Assembly: GCA_020439745.1 (NCBI GenBank)
Contig: JAGQSC010000003.1
Location: 248,001 to 312,000, forward strand
From: Acidobacteriota bacterium
Lineage (GTDB): Bacteria > Acidobacteriota > Holophagae > Acanthopleuribacterales > Acanthopleuribacteraceae
Reading direction: 5' to 3'
DNA: 64,000 nucleotides
Position 1 is the first letter of the stretch. Every line of letters starts with the position of its first letter. A program made the translations under genes and the position numbers. Shown piece by piece: positions 41,739 through 52,300 of the stretch. The notes under the pieces are model-generated. The model was not told the DNA's origin, did not search any database, and was given only the letters and a program-made list of their open reading frames with translations.

Positions 41739-44700
41739 ATGCATTTGTTGGCCATATGTTTGTGCCTGATTTTTCCGGCTGTCACGGTCCTGGCACAGCC
41801 CAATAATCCTCCGGAGACCACCATTGTCGATCCGGATTCTGGAGAGGTGTTTGATATGGGCCGCAGCGCCAGGATGAGAGCAGAAGGTTACGACCCGGAC
41901 GGCGATGCCATCTCGTTTTACTGGAATATCACGTTCCCTGATGGCACCCTATTTGACGCTCAAGGTGAAGAGTTCCAGTTGACACTGGATCAGGTGGGCA
42001 CCTACATCGCCATTTGTACCGCCAAGGATGAACATGGCCTCTTCGATCCGTCTCCAGCGGCGGTCTCCTTCGAAGTACAAAGCGATCGCAATCCCGTACC
42101 TCCTGAAACAACCATTACTCGTCCTGAAGGCGACGTCGAAATATTTTCCGGCGATGTCGTGGAGTTCCGCGCTGAAGGCGAGGACGCAAATGGCGACAGA
42201 ACCGATATTCTTTGGGAAGCCAATTCCAGAGCAGGTACTGGATCGCGTTCCGCGTCCGGCGAACGGATCGTGTTTGACTTTAGCGAGCCGGGCATTTATG
42301 ACGTCACCGCGACTGCCATAGACAGTACGGGCCAGGAAGATCCCACACCAGATGGTCGCGTGGTAACCGTGGTTGCACGCGACATGATCGACACAGTGAT
42401 TACCACGCCTCCCGACGGGGCAACCGTCTTGGTGGGACAACCCGTGGTTTTTCAGGCCGACAGCAATCTTTCAGATGCCACATTCCACTGGGAGTTGGTG
42501 CAATCTGGTGCCAATCCCAACCCCGACGAGTTTGAGGGAGATACCGTTAGTTTTGTGTTTGATGCACCCGGAGTGTATGAGGTGATCTGTGCGGCTAGAA
42601 CAGACTCACAACGCGATGACACACCCGCTCAGGTTACTGTAAATGCCGTCAATCTGGGCGCACTTATCTCCTCGCCCACGCCGCGCCAAGTGGAGCAATC
42701 GGTAGGCGAGACCATCCTATTTCAGGCCGAAGTCTTCAGTCCGACACCCCCGACGTACGCATGGTTCATCGAAGGTAAACCAGGCATTTTGAGTACGGAA
42801 CTTTCGCTAACTCTGCCACTGGAAGTTGCAGAGACGTTTACGGTAATCTTTGAGGCACAGGCAGGCGGCCTGTCAGCTCGCGATTATCGAGTGGTTCGCG
42901 CACGCGACAATGACCGATTTGGCATTGAGATCATTAAGCCGGAACCCCACGAAACCTTGGCTGTGGGTGAGTTGTTGACGCTAGAAGCGAACTTGGTGGG
43001 CACCACCGTCAGTACCGTTAAAACCACTTGGACGTTTAATGGCCGCACCTATCAAGGGCTGCAGATACCCAACCTGACGATTCAAGAACCGGGCGATTAC
43101 CTGGCCGTTGTCACTGGAGAGAATCGCCAGACCGGATTCGTGGCCGAAGACACACTGCTCGTCAAAGTATTGGACCCGGAAACCGATTTGGTCGCAGAGA
43201 TCTTGCGACCACTGACCAACTTGACCCTGGTACCGGGAGACATCCTGAATGCCGAGGCGCAAATTCGCAATGCCCGAAAGAATATCCAAACCCACGGAGC
43301 TTGGATCCTGATTGACTTGGCTACTGAGGAAATCATTGCCAGCGCGGCCCGCTTGAACTTGGGAAATTATCAGGTGCCCATGGTTGAAGGCGATTATCTG
43401 ATGCGATTTATCGCGCGGGATGACGCCGGCCGGGAAGCCTCCGACGAGCGACGTATCCGCGTCCGCGAAACACGGGTCGAGGATTTCGGCAACAACAACA
43501 GTTTCGCGAATGCGGCGTTGATCGAGGCCGGCCGATTTCGAAACATCAATCTCAATCGCGAGCATTTCTTCAAACTGGATGCCAGCCGATTGCGACAACG
43601 CATGGAAGTCACCCTTGATACCAATGGCCCGGTCACCATGGATGTATATCTGCAAATTGCCTCTGGATTCGATCTGCTGCGCAGTGTGACACTCAATGGC
43701 AAGAAATCATTTCAACTGGTAGGTCTAGGCGTCGGAAGCTATATTTTGCGCATCCGTCCGCTGGAAACCAAACGGGATTTGGACTTTGGCCTGGGTGTCA
43801 GTGTGCTATTGCCCAGTCTGTTCTTTCCCGAAATTGCTGAGAACACCCAATTCGGTTCGGAGATAGGACTCATAAATCCCAGCCTTCTGGCCATTGATTG
43901 CCAGCTCATTGCCCTAAATGCAGCGGGTAACATCATTGCCCAGACGACTCGAACCCTAGGCCCGAAATCTCGGATTCATGCCCCTCTTGACCAGTGGTTC
44001 CCAGAGTCAGCCGGCATCGATTGGGTCCGCGTGGATGCCAGTGGGCGCTTGGTAGGCTACACGCTCGTCAAGAGTCATGATGGCGAAGAGTCCTACGCCA
44101 TCCACGCCAATGAACATCTCAGTCGCGAACTTCAAGTACCGCACATGGCCCAGAACACCGAACAATGGTATTCGCGCGCCAGTATCATCAACGGATCAGC
44201 CGACGCGTCTCAAGTCACCCTGGAATCCGACACGTTTAGTCAACCACTGGATTTGTCTCCTAGCTTCAGTCGACAAACCATTGAGTTTGACGGCATGGGG
44301 GAATGGGGACGCTTGCTTGAGGACAACAACCAACTCCGCATCGCTGCGGCCGAGGTCTTTGGGAAACTGGACGGAAATCGACAGGTTGCGGGACTCGTGC
44401 TTCCCGAGACCGACCGCGAAAATCCCAACTTCTTTTACGTGAGCAAGAACATCTACTTCACCCACATCGCGCGGGATACCAACCAGTTCTGGACCGGTCT
44501 GGCTTTTGTCAACCTATCGGACACAACACAAACCGCGAGGCTCGTGATGTATGGCGATGGCGGCACATTCCTAGGTCAGCTGGACATGATGTTGTCAGGT
44601 CATGAAAAGAAGGTGAGTTTGGCTGAATCGATGATTGGAGCTGTCGTGGATCCATCTCAAGTGGCTTGGGTGGCACTCCAAGCAGATCAGGACGTAGTCG

Positions 44701-45074
44701 GCTATACGCTGTTTGGTACGCACGATAATCTCCGCCTGGCTGGCATCGAGTCGGGCGTCGCCTTGCTGCCTTCATTGTGCATGCCTTACCTGAACAATAA
44801 GGGTTCAGAATGGTTTGGGATTTCAGTGGTCAATGTGCTGGATGAACAGACCACTGTGACCTTCGATCTGTACAACGACGTAGGTTCCGTGATCGCGCAG
44901 GTCTCACGAACCCTGGCCGCCCACGAGAAACTGGCCATCACAGCAACCGAACTGTTCGGAACGCTTCCGCCCGCATCCGCATGGATTGAATGCCGATCGG
45001 ATCGGTGGATAACGGGTTTTGAACTGATCGGCGATACGGCAGGACGGTGGATGGCCGCAGTCAAAGCTCTTTGA
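41739..45074 (+). CDS. Large exported multi-domain protein: PKD/Ig-like repeats plus four surface repeats
   Basis: An 1111-residue protein with signal peptide (MHLLAICLCLIFPAVTVLAQ). Residues about 22-570 contain five or six PKD/Ig-like domains (PPETTIVDPDSGEVFDMG; AEGYDPDGDAISFYWNI; GIYDVTATAIDS). Residues about 575-680 resemble a pre-peptidase C-terminal-like domain (LNREHFFKLDASRLRQRMEV). Residues about 685-1111 are four repeats of the same type as in the neighbouring hydrolase (THIARDTNQFWTGLAFVNLS; MPYLNNKGSEWFGISVVNVL). No enzyme domain or anchoring motif is seen. It likely acts at the surface or outside the cell, perhaps with the upstream hydrolase. Confidence 0.85.
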   Translation: MHLLAICLCLIFPAVTVLAQPNNPPETTIVDPDSGEVFDMGRSARMRAEGYDPDGDAISFYWNITFPDGTLFDAQGEEFQLTLDQVGTYIAICTAKDEHGLFDPSPAAVSFEVQSDRNPVPPETTITRPEGDVEIFSGDVVEFRAEGEDANGDRTDILWEANSRAGTGSRSASGERIVFDFSEPGIYDVTATAIDSTGQEDPTPDGRVVTVVARDMIDTVITTPPDGATVLVGQPVVFQADSNLSDATFHWELVQSGANPNPDEFEGDTVSFVFDAPGVYEVICAARTDSQRDDTPAQVTVNAVNLGALISSPTPRQVEQSVGETILFQAEVFSPTPPTYAWFIEGKPGILSTELSLTLPLEVAETFTVIFEAQAGGLSARDYRVVRARDNDRFGIEIIKPEPHETLAVGELLTLEANLVGTTVSTVKTTWTFNGRTYQGLQIPNLTIQEPGDYLAVVTGENRQTGFVAEDTLLVKVLDPETDLVAEILRPLTNLTLVPGDILNAEAQIRNARKNIQTHGAWILIDLATEEIIASAARLNLGNYQVPMVEGDYLMRFIARDDAGREASDERRIRVRETRVEDFGNNNSFANAALIEAGRFRNINLNREHFFKLDASRLRQRMEVTLDTNGPVTMDVYLQIASGFDLLRSVTLNGKKSFQLVGLGVGSYILRIRPLETKRDLDFGLGVSVLLPSLFFPEIAENTQFGSEIGLINPSLLAIDCQLIALNAAGNIIAQTTRTLGPKSRIHAPLDQWFPESAGIDWVRVDASGRLVGYTLVKSHDGEESYAIHANEHLSRELQVPHMAQNTEQWYSRASIINGSADASQVTLESDTFSQPLDLSPSFSRQTIEFDGMGEWGRLLEDNNQLRIAAAEVFGKLDGNRQVAGLVLPETDRENPNFFYVSKNIYFTHIARDTNQFWTGLAFVNLSDTTQTARLVMYGDGGTFLGQLDMMLSGHEKKVSLAESMIGAVVDPSQVAWVALQADQDVVGYTLFGTHDNLRLAGIESGVALLPSLCMPYLNNKGSEWFGISVVNVLDEQTTVTFDLYNDVGSVIAQVSRTLAAHEKLAITATELFGTLPPASAWIECRSDRWITGFELIGDTAGRWMAAVKAL

Positions 45075-45095
45075 ATCCGCAGGCAAGTCGGCTTA

Positions 45096-45104
45096 TGCTA
45101 TTGT
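45096..45104 (+). promoter_or_regulatory. Extended -10 element (TGCTATTGT) for the propeller gene
   Basis: TG-C-TATTGT lies about 35 bases before the proposed start at 45139, in the 64-base gap after the PKD gene. It is the same class as the element before the kinase gene at 46187. Confidence 0.4.
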
Positions 45105-45138
45105 CGCCATAACAAGATGACTGGTGCAGGGGGAGCTG

Positions 45139-46152
45139 ATGATTCTTTTTTGCTGTCTGGCATGGCAGTGGGAAATCCGTGATGCAGACCTGTTCGATCC
45201 CATATCAACACGACAAATAGCGGTTTCTTCGGAAGGAGCCATATACATAGCTCACTATTTCGACAAGACTGTCTTAATGTACGACGCCAAAGGTATACGG
45301 CTCGGAAACTTTGGTCGGGAGGGTTCCGGCCCGGGAGAGTTTCAATCACTATCCAAAATCAAATGTATCGAAGACACCATTTTTACAGTTGATTCTAATC
45401 AACGTCGTGTCACTAAGTGGACTCTTGATGGCCAATTTATTCATGCAGTCAAGTCGCCAATACCTTACAACCGACCGGAACCGGTGCGTAATGGCCATGT
45501 GCTGGATGTCTTTGATCAAGAGCGGAATGAGCGGAGACTCGTCTTAACTGATTCCGAAATGAATGAGTTGGCGATAATTGCCATGTGGTCTGTGTCAATT
45601 ATCGGCATGAAAGACAATGCTTATCATTTCAACCCTGTAAACAACATGGGTAGCTTCTTCACAACACCAGACGGCAGACAGGTGATCTATGCGCCACCTG
45701 ACCGACTCGAAATCCATTGCTTTGATGTCGGCACAAAGCAGGACAAGGTTATCTATTCAGAAACGGTTGCGCTGATCCCGTTTGACGAGGTGTGGGGCCA
45801 AGAACAGCTTCAAGCATTTAAGAAACAGATAACCTCATTTGCAGTCAAACCACGGTTTCCTGATTATTTCCCACCCTATTCAGCAATTAGTTTTGCGGGT
45901 ACTGGTCATATATATGTTGGATACTGGAGTGCCATCAAAGATCCATCCAGTGGCAAGTTTCTGGGGCTTGATGGGACCCTCACCCAAATCAAGGCAGACA
46001 TCTACAAAACCTGGATGGTCCTTTGGAGCGACGACCAACGAGCCATCGTCCAATATACGGATAACGACGAGCTCGTTCTCGCCAATATCGACAGGAAAGA
46101 AATCGCTTCGTTCCAGGCCGAACACACCCTCAAATTCGACGACGAAAAGTAA
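45139..46152 (+). CDS. Six-bladed beta-propeller protein, probably exported
   Basis: About 337 residues. The start at 45139 follows AGGGGGAG and a short hydrophobic stretch (MILFCCLAWQW). Blade motifs such as IAVSSEGAIYIAHYFDKTVL and GNFGREGSGPGEFQSLSKI are typical of NHL/6-bladed propeller proteins. Function unknown; the codon and base use is somewhat more A/T-rich than its neighbours, so it may be a newer arrival. It lies between the PKD protein and the Ser/Thr kinase gene in the same direction. Confidence 0.75.
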   Translation: MILFCCLAWQWEIRDADLFDPISTRQIAVSSEGAIYIAHYFDKTVLMYDAKGIRLGNFGREGSGPGEFQSLSKIKCIEDTIFTVDSNQRRVTKWTLDGQFIHAVKSPIPYNRPEPVRNGHVLDVFDQERNERRLVLTDSEMNELAIIAMWSVSIIGMKDNAYHFNPVNNMGSFFTTPDGRQVIYAPPDRLEIHCFDVGTKQDKVIYSETVALIPFDEVWGQEQLQAFKKQITSFAVKPRFPDYFPPYSAISFAGTGHIYVGYWSAIKDPSSGKFLGLDGTLTQIKADIYKTWMVLWSDDQRAIVQYTDNDELVLANIDRKEIASFQAEHTLKFDDEK

Positions 46153-46186
46153 CACGCAGCATGACCCACTATCTAGCAAACGCCTA

Positions 46187-46195
46187 TGCTAGGAT
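46187..46195 (+). promoter_or_regulatory. Extended -10 element (TGCTAGGAT) for the Ser/Thr kinase gene
   Basis: TG-C-TAGGAT, 26 bases before the kinase ATG at 46222. The predicted leader is short (about 20 bases). Confidence 0.45.
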
Positions 46196-46221
46196 GAGTC
46201 CACTTTCTTGAGTGTGGCACT

Positions 46222-49200
46222 ATGGATTTCGTGGGCTCCAGAGTCGGCAACATAGATATTGTCGAGAAAATTGGGTCTGGCGGCATGGGCGATGTCTACC
46301 TGGGCATGGATCGCACCCTGGAACGCAAAGTAGCAGTAAAAATGGTACGTGGCGTTCGCGGAAGTGGGGTAGATCGACAGACCGTTAAATCGCTGATTGT
46401 CAACGAAGCCAAGATCCTCTCTCAGCTAGAACATCCCTACATCTGTAGAATCTACGAGTTCGTGGAACACGACACCTGTGATTTCCTGGTAATGGAACTC
46501 ATCCAAGGCACCGATTTGGCCAAATGGCTCGAAAGTGGGCCGTCAGATCGAGAGAAACTACAAGTAGCCGCACAAATTGCCGAAGTCTTAGTGGTGACGC
46601 ACCAACACAACATCGTCCATCGCGACCTGAAACCTCAGAACGTGATGGTGGATGCACAAGGTCACATCAAGGTGTTGGATTTTGGCATTTCCATGGCACT
46701 CCAAGTCGCCGCCAAGTCTGAAACCTCAGTTGCCGCAGACGTGACAGACACTTTTGAAGTCCGTGCCATCACAGGCGGCATCCTCACCCGTTACGGGGTT
46801 GTCGTAGGCACACCCATGTACATGAGCCCGGAACAGGCGAAGGGTGAAGAGATTACAGCTGCTAGTGACATGTATTCATTTGGACTTGTGCTTCAGTGGC
46901 TGTTCACGGAGTCTGACCCCTACGAGTTCGAGACGTTGGGCGACCTAGTTGATCAAGTCATTGAGGGGCATACGCGACCGCTCATCGGTTTGGACCCCGA
47001 CCTGACCAAACTCTGCAAACGACTGATGAACATGACGCCCGAAGTGCGGCCCACAGCACAGGACACACTGGACCAAATTCGATGGATTCAGCAAAAGCCG
47101 AAACGCCGCATGCGAGCGGCTGTAGCTGCCGCATTTGCAGTCCTGCTGCTGGCGGGAACGACCGCTTCTACCGTAGGGTTTTACAGGGCTCGAGAAGCCG
47201 AGAAGGCCGCCATCGAGTCGCGCAACCAGGCTCGCGAAGTCAATCGATTCTTGGAGAAAATGCTTGCTTCTCCCAACCCATCAGAGCAAGGTATTGATGT
47301 CAAAGTTGTAGAAGTACTAGACGATGCAGCTTCACAGGCTGAACGCACACTTGACAACAGTCCCATTGTCCTTGCAGCCATTCGCCATACCCTGGCCAAA
47401 ACCTATGCATCCTTGAGTCTTTACCAACCATCGACAGAACTCATTCAAAAGGCGATCGAAGCGCGAACGGCTCTTTTGGGCGCGGATCATGACGACACGT
47501 TGCTTTCAACTTTGATACTCGCTGAGATATGCACTTATCAGGGTGATTACGTCCAAGCCAAGGCGCTCACGCAGAGTGTGCTGGACGCCTACCAGGTGCG
47601 AAAAGAACCAGAACACGAAAACAACCTGAAGGCGCAGCACCTCTATGGTTGGATACTCCTAAGTGAGGGCAAGTTCCCCGAGGCAGAACCCGCCATACGA
47701 CTGGCATGGAAAGAGCGGACACGCATTTTGGGGGCCGAACATGAAGAGACGCTGCAATCACAAAGTGCCCACGCATCCGCGCTACTACAATTAGGGAAAT
47801 ACAAGGATGCTGAAGAGGCCATTCGGTCCTATCTGGACTTGGCTCGAACGACATTGGGGACAGAGCACCCGCTTAACTTAATAGCCGAAATGAATCTGTC
47901 GTCGAGCATGATGTACCAAGGTCGCTATCCCGAAGCGTTGGAAACCTTGACACCCCTTATTCCGCGGCTGGAACGTGTGTTTGGTCCCAACCACCAAAAC
48001 ACTCTGAATGCCGTCTTGAACCTGGGTGCTAACTATTTTTATGCAAATCGAGATCAAGAGGCACTGGATCTTTACGAACCGCTCTTGGCTCGAATGACCG
48101 AAGCTCTTGGCACGCAACACCCCTCAACACAATTGGTTCTGCAAAACATTGCGGCCGTACAAATTAGGCTGGGTAACAGCGCAGAAGGCGAAGCCACCAC
48201 CCGCAAACTCATCGAGATCCAAGAAAACACACTGGGCCCTGCCCACCAAACCACCATCCTTACAAAAACCAACTTGGGCAGTGCGTTGCGCCAACAGAAG
48301 AAGTTCCTAGAAGCCGAAAAGGAGTTGTTGGCCACAATCGCTTTGGCTGACGCGCAATTGGGGCCTGACAATCCAACCACGCTCATCGCATGTGAGATGT
48401 TGGCTCATACCTACAACGATCAAAAAAAGTACCCATTGGCACTACCTCTGTTCGAACGAATCACCAAGGGTCGTGTGCAATCACTAGGGCCAACCCACCA
48501 AGACACCATGTCTTCCGCAAGCATGGTGGGCAGAACCCTTATGAATTTGGGTAACTACCAAGAGGCATACGATGCGTTATTGGCTGCGTGGAATCAATGG
48601 AAGGGTGTTTTGGGTGCATCCCACACCTATGCGTTGATGACCCTTGCTGATCTTGCCCAAACGGCACGGCAATTAGGTCATGATCAAACCCTCCCTCTTT
48701 ACCAGGCCCTGGTAGAAGCGCGCACCCAGCAATTGGGTCGCGGGCATGCTGACACACTGAGTGCCATGAACACCATGGCCGACATACTCCTTCAGAAAAA
48801 GGAGCCCATGGCCTTGGAAGTGCTCCGCGATATCAGTGAAACCACCGATCAGAAACACGGCCCGAATCAAGAAGCAAGCCTGACGGCCATTTACCGGCTT
48901 GCCATGGCGCAACGTGAGTTGGAACCTAATGCCGCACCAGACACTTTTCGCGACATTCTCAAGCGCTACAAAGCGAGAGACATCGCCGACATGCGTATGG
49001 TTCAGGCCTATAACGACTTGGCCTACACCTTGATTGAGACTAGCAACCCAACAAACTGGCAGGAAGCGGAATCACATGCGCAAGCTGCATTGGATGTGCT
49101 CGATCATCTGAAGACAGATCCACTCCACAAATTGGCAACAGCACACGTCATGGACACCATGGCCTTTTCACTCGAAAAACAGGGCCGCAACCAGGAAGCC

Positions 49201-49284
49201 ATTGAGTACTACCTAAATGCCGCCAAATTGGGCCATGAAACCGCCCAAGCCGCAGCCGACCGATTAAAGGCGCAACAAGAGTAG
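46222..49284 (+). CDS. Transmembrane Ser/Thr protein kinase with C-terminal TPR domain
   Basis: A 1020-residue protein. Residues about 10-285 are a complete PknB-type kinase: IGSGGMGDVYLG glycine loop, VAVKMV lysine, IVHRDLKPQNVMV catalytic loop, VLDFGIS, and GTPMYMSPEQAKGE. One membrane span lies at about 298-318 (AAVAAAFAVLLLAGTTASTV). Residues about 380-1010 are TPRs of the kinesin-light-chain-like type (ALLGADHDDTLLSTLILAEI; RTILGAEHEETLQSQSAHAS). All catalytic residues are present, in contrast to the pseudokinase at the left end. Substrates unknown. It converges on the ATPase operon. Confidence 0.92.
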   Translation: MDFVGSRVGNIDIVEKIGSGGMGDVYLGMDRTLERKVAVKMVRGVRGSGVDRQTVKSLIVNEAKILSQLEHPYICRIYEFVEHDTCDFLVMELIQGTDLAKWLESGPSDREKLQVAAQIAEVLVVTHQHNIVHRDLKPQNVMVDAQGHIKVLDFGISMALQVAAKSETSVAADVTDTFEVRAITGGILTRYGVVVGTPMYMSPEQAKGEEITAASDMYSFGLVLQWLFTESDPYEFETLGDLVDQVIEGHTRPLIGLDPDLTKLCKRLMNMTPEVRPTAQDTLDQIRWIQQKPKRRMRAAVAAAFAVLLLAGTTASTVGFYRAREAEKAAIESRNQAREVNRFLEKMLASPNPSEQGIDVKVVEVLDDAASQAERTLDNSPIVLAAIRHTLAKTYASLSLYQPSTELIQKAIEARTALLGADHDDTLLSTLILAEICTYQGDYVQAKALTQSVLDAYQVRKEPEHENNLKAQHLYGWILLSEGKFPEAEPAIRLAWKERTRILGAEHEETLQSQSAHASALLQLGKYKDAEEAIRSYLDLARTTLGTEHPLNLIAEMNLSSSMMYQGRYPEALETLTPLIPRLERVFGPNHQNTLNAVLNLGANYFYANRDQEALDLYEPLLARMTEALGTQHPSTQLVLQNIAAVQIRLGNSAEGEATTRKLIEIQENTLGPAHQTTILTKTNLGSALRQQKKFLEAEKELLATIALADAQLGPDNPTTLIACEMLAHTYNDQKKYPLALPLFERITKGRVQSLGPTHQDTMSSASMVGRTLMNLGNYQEAYDALLAAWNQWKGVLGASHTYALMTLADLAQTARQLGHDQTLPLYQALVEARTQQLGRGHADTLSAMNTMADILLQKKEPMALEVLRDISETTDQKHGPNQEASLTAIYRLAMAQRELEPNAAPDTFRDILKRYKARDIADMRMVQAYNDLAYTLIETSNPTNWQEAESHAQAALDVLDHLKTDPLHKLATAHVMDTMAFSLEKQGRNQEAIEYYLNAAKLGHETAQAAADRLKAQQE

Positions 49285-49321
49285 TGTTCAGCATGCTTCC
49301 GAACCAGCAATTCGACCTTTT

Positions 49322-49340
49322 ACAGGACTAGCCTGTTTTT
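49322..49340 (+). terminator. Intrinsic terminator after the kinase gene
   Basis: ACAGG-ACTAG-CCTGT followed by TTTT on the plus strand. The loop contains the stop codon (TAG on the minus strand) of the convergent ATPase gene, so the terminator overlaps that gene's 3' end. A 5-bp stem makes it moderate. Confidence 0.5.
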
Positions 49341-52300
49341 CCTTTCCCTTGCAAGATGGTCGTGGCATAATCCGATGCCGTTTTTAACGCATCGAATACG
49401 GCTAACCATTTCAGGCCATTCATATCCGCCTTCTCCACGCTTACCGACAAGCTCAATGCGTGACCTCCATCAGAGACACTCTGGGCTTTGAAACTGATGG
49501 GGTAGATCTTGCGGTTCAGGGCTCTCAATCGTTTGATTAAGTCGTCCTGCTCATCGTCGGCCAACTGGCCCAAATCCACCGAGAAATGGAGCTGGGTGCC
49601 ACGTGCATTCAATGCGACCAGCGGGCCCTGCCCTTGTCTCAACTCGAAGAGGGAGCCACCAAGTTTCTGAACCGTAAACCCGTGCTTCTCCAAAAACCCA
49701 CTAGGCAACCCCGTTTCCCGATCCATACGCAGGACTTCCTTCTCTTCAGGAGCCAGGGAACGCAACACATCCAGTAACTGGCGCCACTGAGTATCCGACC
49801 ATTGTGATTCAACCGTTTCGGGAAAAACCGGCCCTTCCTTCAATTTTCTAACACCTTGTCGGAGCGCCTTCCCGATTCGGGTGACGCCTTCATTGAGTAG
49901 TGCCATTTGTGCCATGACCTGAGCTGCAGGGTCGTCACTCCCGGAACTGCGCAGAAACACATTACGGGAGAATGTCTGTTTGATGTCCGCCCAACGCCTT
50001 TTTCTTGCGTCATCCATCCAGCCAAGTAACTCGTACAGTTTCAACAAGTTAGCTTCGGTGCCGCTTGCCAAGGTCTGCGCCTCATTTTCATAGTGATCCG
50101 CAAGGATCTGATCCAGCTCCCCCTCATTGGTTATGGCCATGATCTTTTCAGCTATCTTGTTCATGTTGCGGTAGGAGCCTTGAAGTTTGAAGGGCGGCTC
50201 ACTGCGATAGTCGTCAGACTGGGCCGCACTCTCCATGTATGCCTGGTTTACCTTTAACAGCCGGTCCCGCACGAATAGCAGTTTACTCACAACGGCGTGT
50301 ACCTCATCCACATATACCGCGGGGTAGTCTCCTTCCACCTTGGCTGCATCATAGGTGGCACCTTGTGCCACATCGATGAAGTGATGTAGATCCTTCGGGT
50401 GGCTGCGCGCAATTCGAGCTAAGACCTTATTCGAAGTCATGCAGTTCTCCAGGTAGCTGCGTGAAAAGGCTTCCTGTCTTCCCCCGATCACTTCACCCAG
50501 ATTGTAAGTATCCGCCCGGTTGGCGAGCATGTCCGGTACCTGGAAGCGCGACCCGCTTTCTGTGTAGGGGTTACCTGCCATCACCACACACACTTTTCTG
50601 CCGCGCAAGTCGTAGGAAACCGGCTCGCCCTTCCAAACACCTTCCATGCGCCGCTGCGCATCGCACAGGGCGATAAATTTCTGCAGAAACTCGGGGTGAC
50701 AATGTTGGATATCGTCCACATAAATCATCACGTTATCGCCTAATCGCAATGCGAGATTGAGTTTACCTAGCTCTTCGCGGGCTGAGGCGTGAGGTGCCTC
50801 AGCGGGATCTAACGATGTAACGGCGTGTCCAATCGAGGGCCCATTAATTTTCACGAACACCAAGCCCAACCGATGTGCCGTATATTCCATGAGAGTTGTC
50901 TTCCCATATCCAGGGGGTGACACCAACAGCAAGAGACCCATGAGATCTGTGCGCTTCTCGTCGCCAGCAGCACCGATCTGTTTGGCGAGATTGTCACCGA
51001 TCAGCGGTAGGTAGACCTGGTCAATGAGTTGGTTTCGCACAAATGACGTGAGGACTCGTGGCTTAAAACGATCCAGTTTCAACAGGTTGCCATAGTCTTC
51101 AGCGATGCGTTTCTTGAGAGAAATAAACTCATCGTACATAGGCCTTAAGGTTGAACGGTGTCTTTCCAACTCATTCACTAAATTGCGATAGGATACTTCC
51201 AGGCAACCGTCAGCTATGGTCGAATGGCTACCAAGCAAACCAGATAGGCGTACCATTTCATCACTTTCGCATGCAGTCCAAACTTGGTCGCCGCACAACA
51301 CCATAGACGCAATTTCAGGTACCCATTCACCCTGAACTTGGTATTTGTCTAGCCACGACATCACCAACTCCCACTGAGCTTGATACATATCACCCAAAGA
51401 CCAAACACTTTGATTGAATGTCTCGGTGAGGCCGTCGACCCGCAAGGATTCCGCGAACCTATTACATAGGTCCAATGAATCCTTTGCCACAAGGTGCATG
51501 CCGTCGATCAACAGACCATGGGCCAAAAACATCGCAGCACCGGAAACCCCGTTGAGGAAGGAAGCATAAGGCGCCAACGTTTCTCGACATACGTCCACAA
51601 GATGTGAAGGTGGATTCTGCTTATCCACGGCTCGAAAAGCTGCGGCACATATGGTCAACTTGTCCCTCTGCGTGTCGTCTAGCATCCGATACCAAACGGT
51701 ACGTACCAATCCGCGGGTATGTGGCTCATGCACTAACGTTTGAAGATGCGTACCCATGCGCGCAAGCTCTTCGGCGATTTGTACCGCATCTCGATCATGG
51801 ACGCCCTTGATATAACCGTCCAACACGACCTTGGGGAATTCATCATTGACCCGGGATGCCCAATCACCCTTGGCATGCGTGTTCATCACATGGTGGGCAA
51901 GCACACAACCTGCATACAAACTTGGGGTTTCACATGCTACATCCCAATCCCAAACCGGTCTGTAAGGTTCCAGATCTTCTTTATTAACAGGCTCTAAGAA
52001 TTGGGTTCCAGAGATTTGGACACCCCAACGATCACGCACCCGCACCAAACTCAACTCAAGGCTGGACGACTGGACTTGGAACTGGTGGCGACCCAAACGA
52101 ATGGTGTTGGCAGCCGCAAAAAGATCTAATCTGTCTCGTAACTGGCGCAAGGCCTCTTCGCGCAAACTTTGAAAACGACTGAGCAGCTCTTCGGCCCGAA
52201 CTTCATCGCCCAACCCTCTCAGTCGTTCCACGTTGGCGCGCACTTTTTCTACCATCAAGTCCGCAGCCAGGAAGCTGTTCATTTCCTCTTGTGTGTTACA

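Noticed and set aside
42981-43655. 224-codon minus-strand frame
   Set aside because: Antisense to the PKD protein, whose signal peptide, domains and repeats establish the sense strand.
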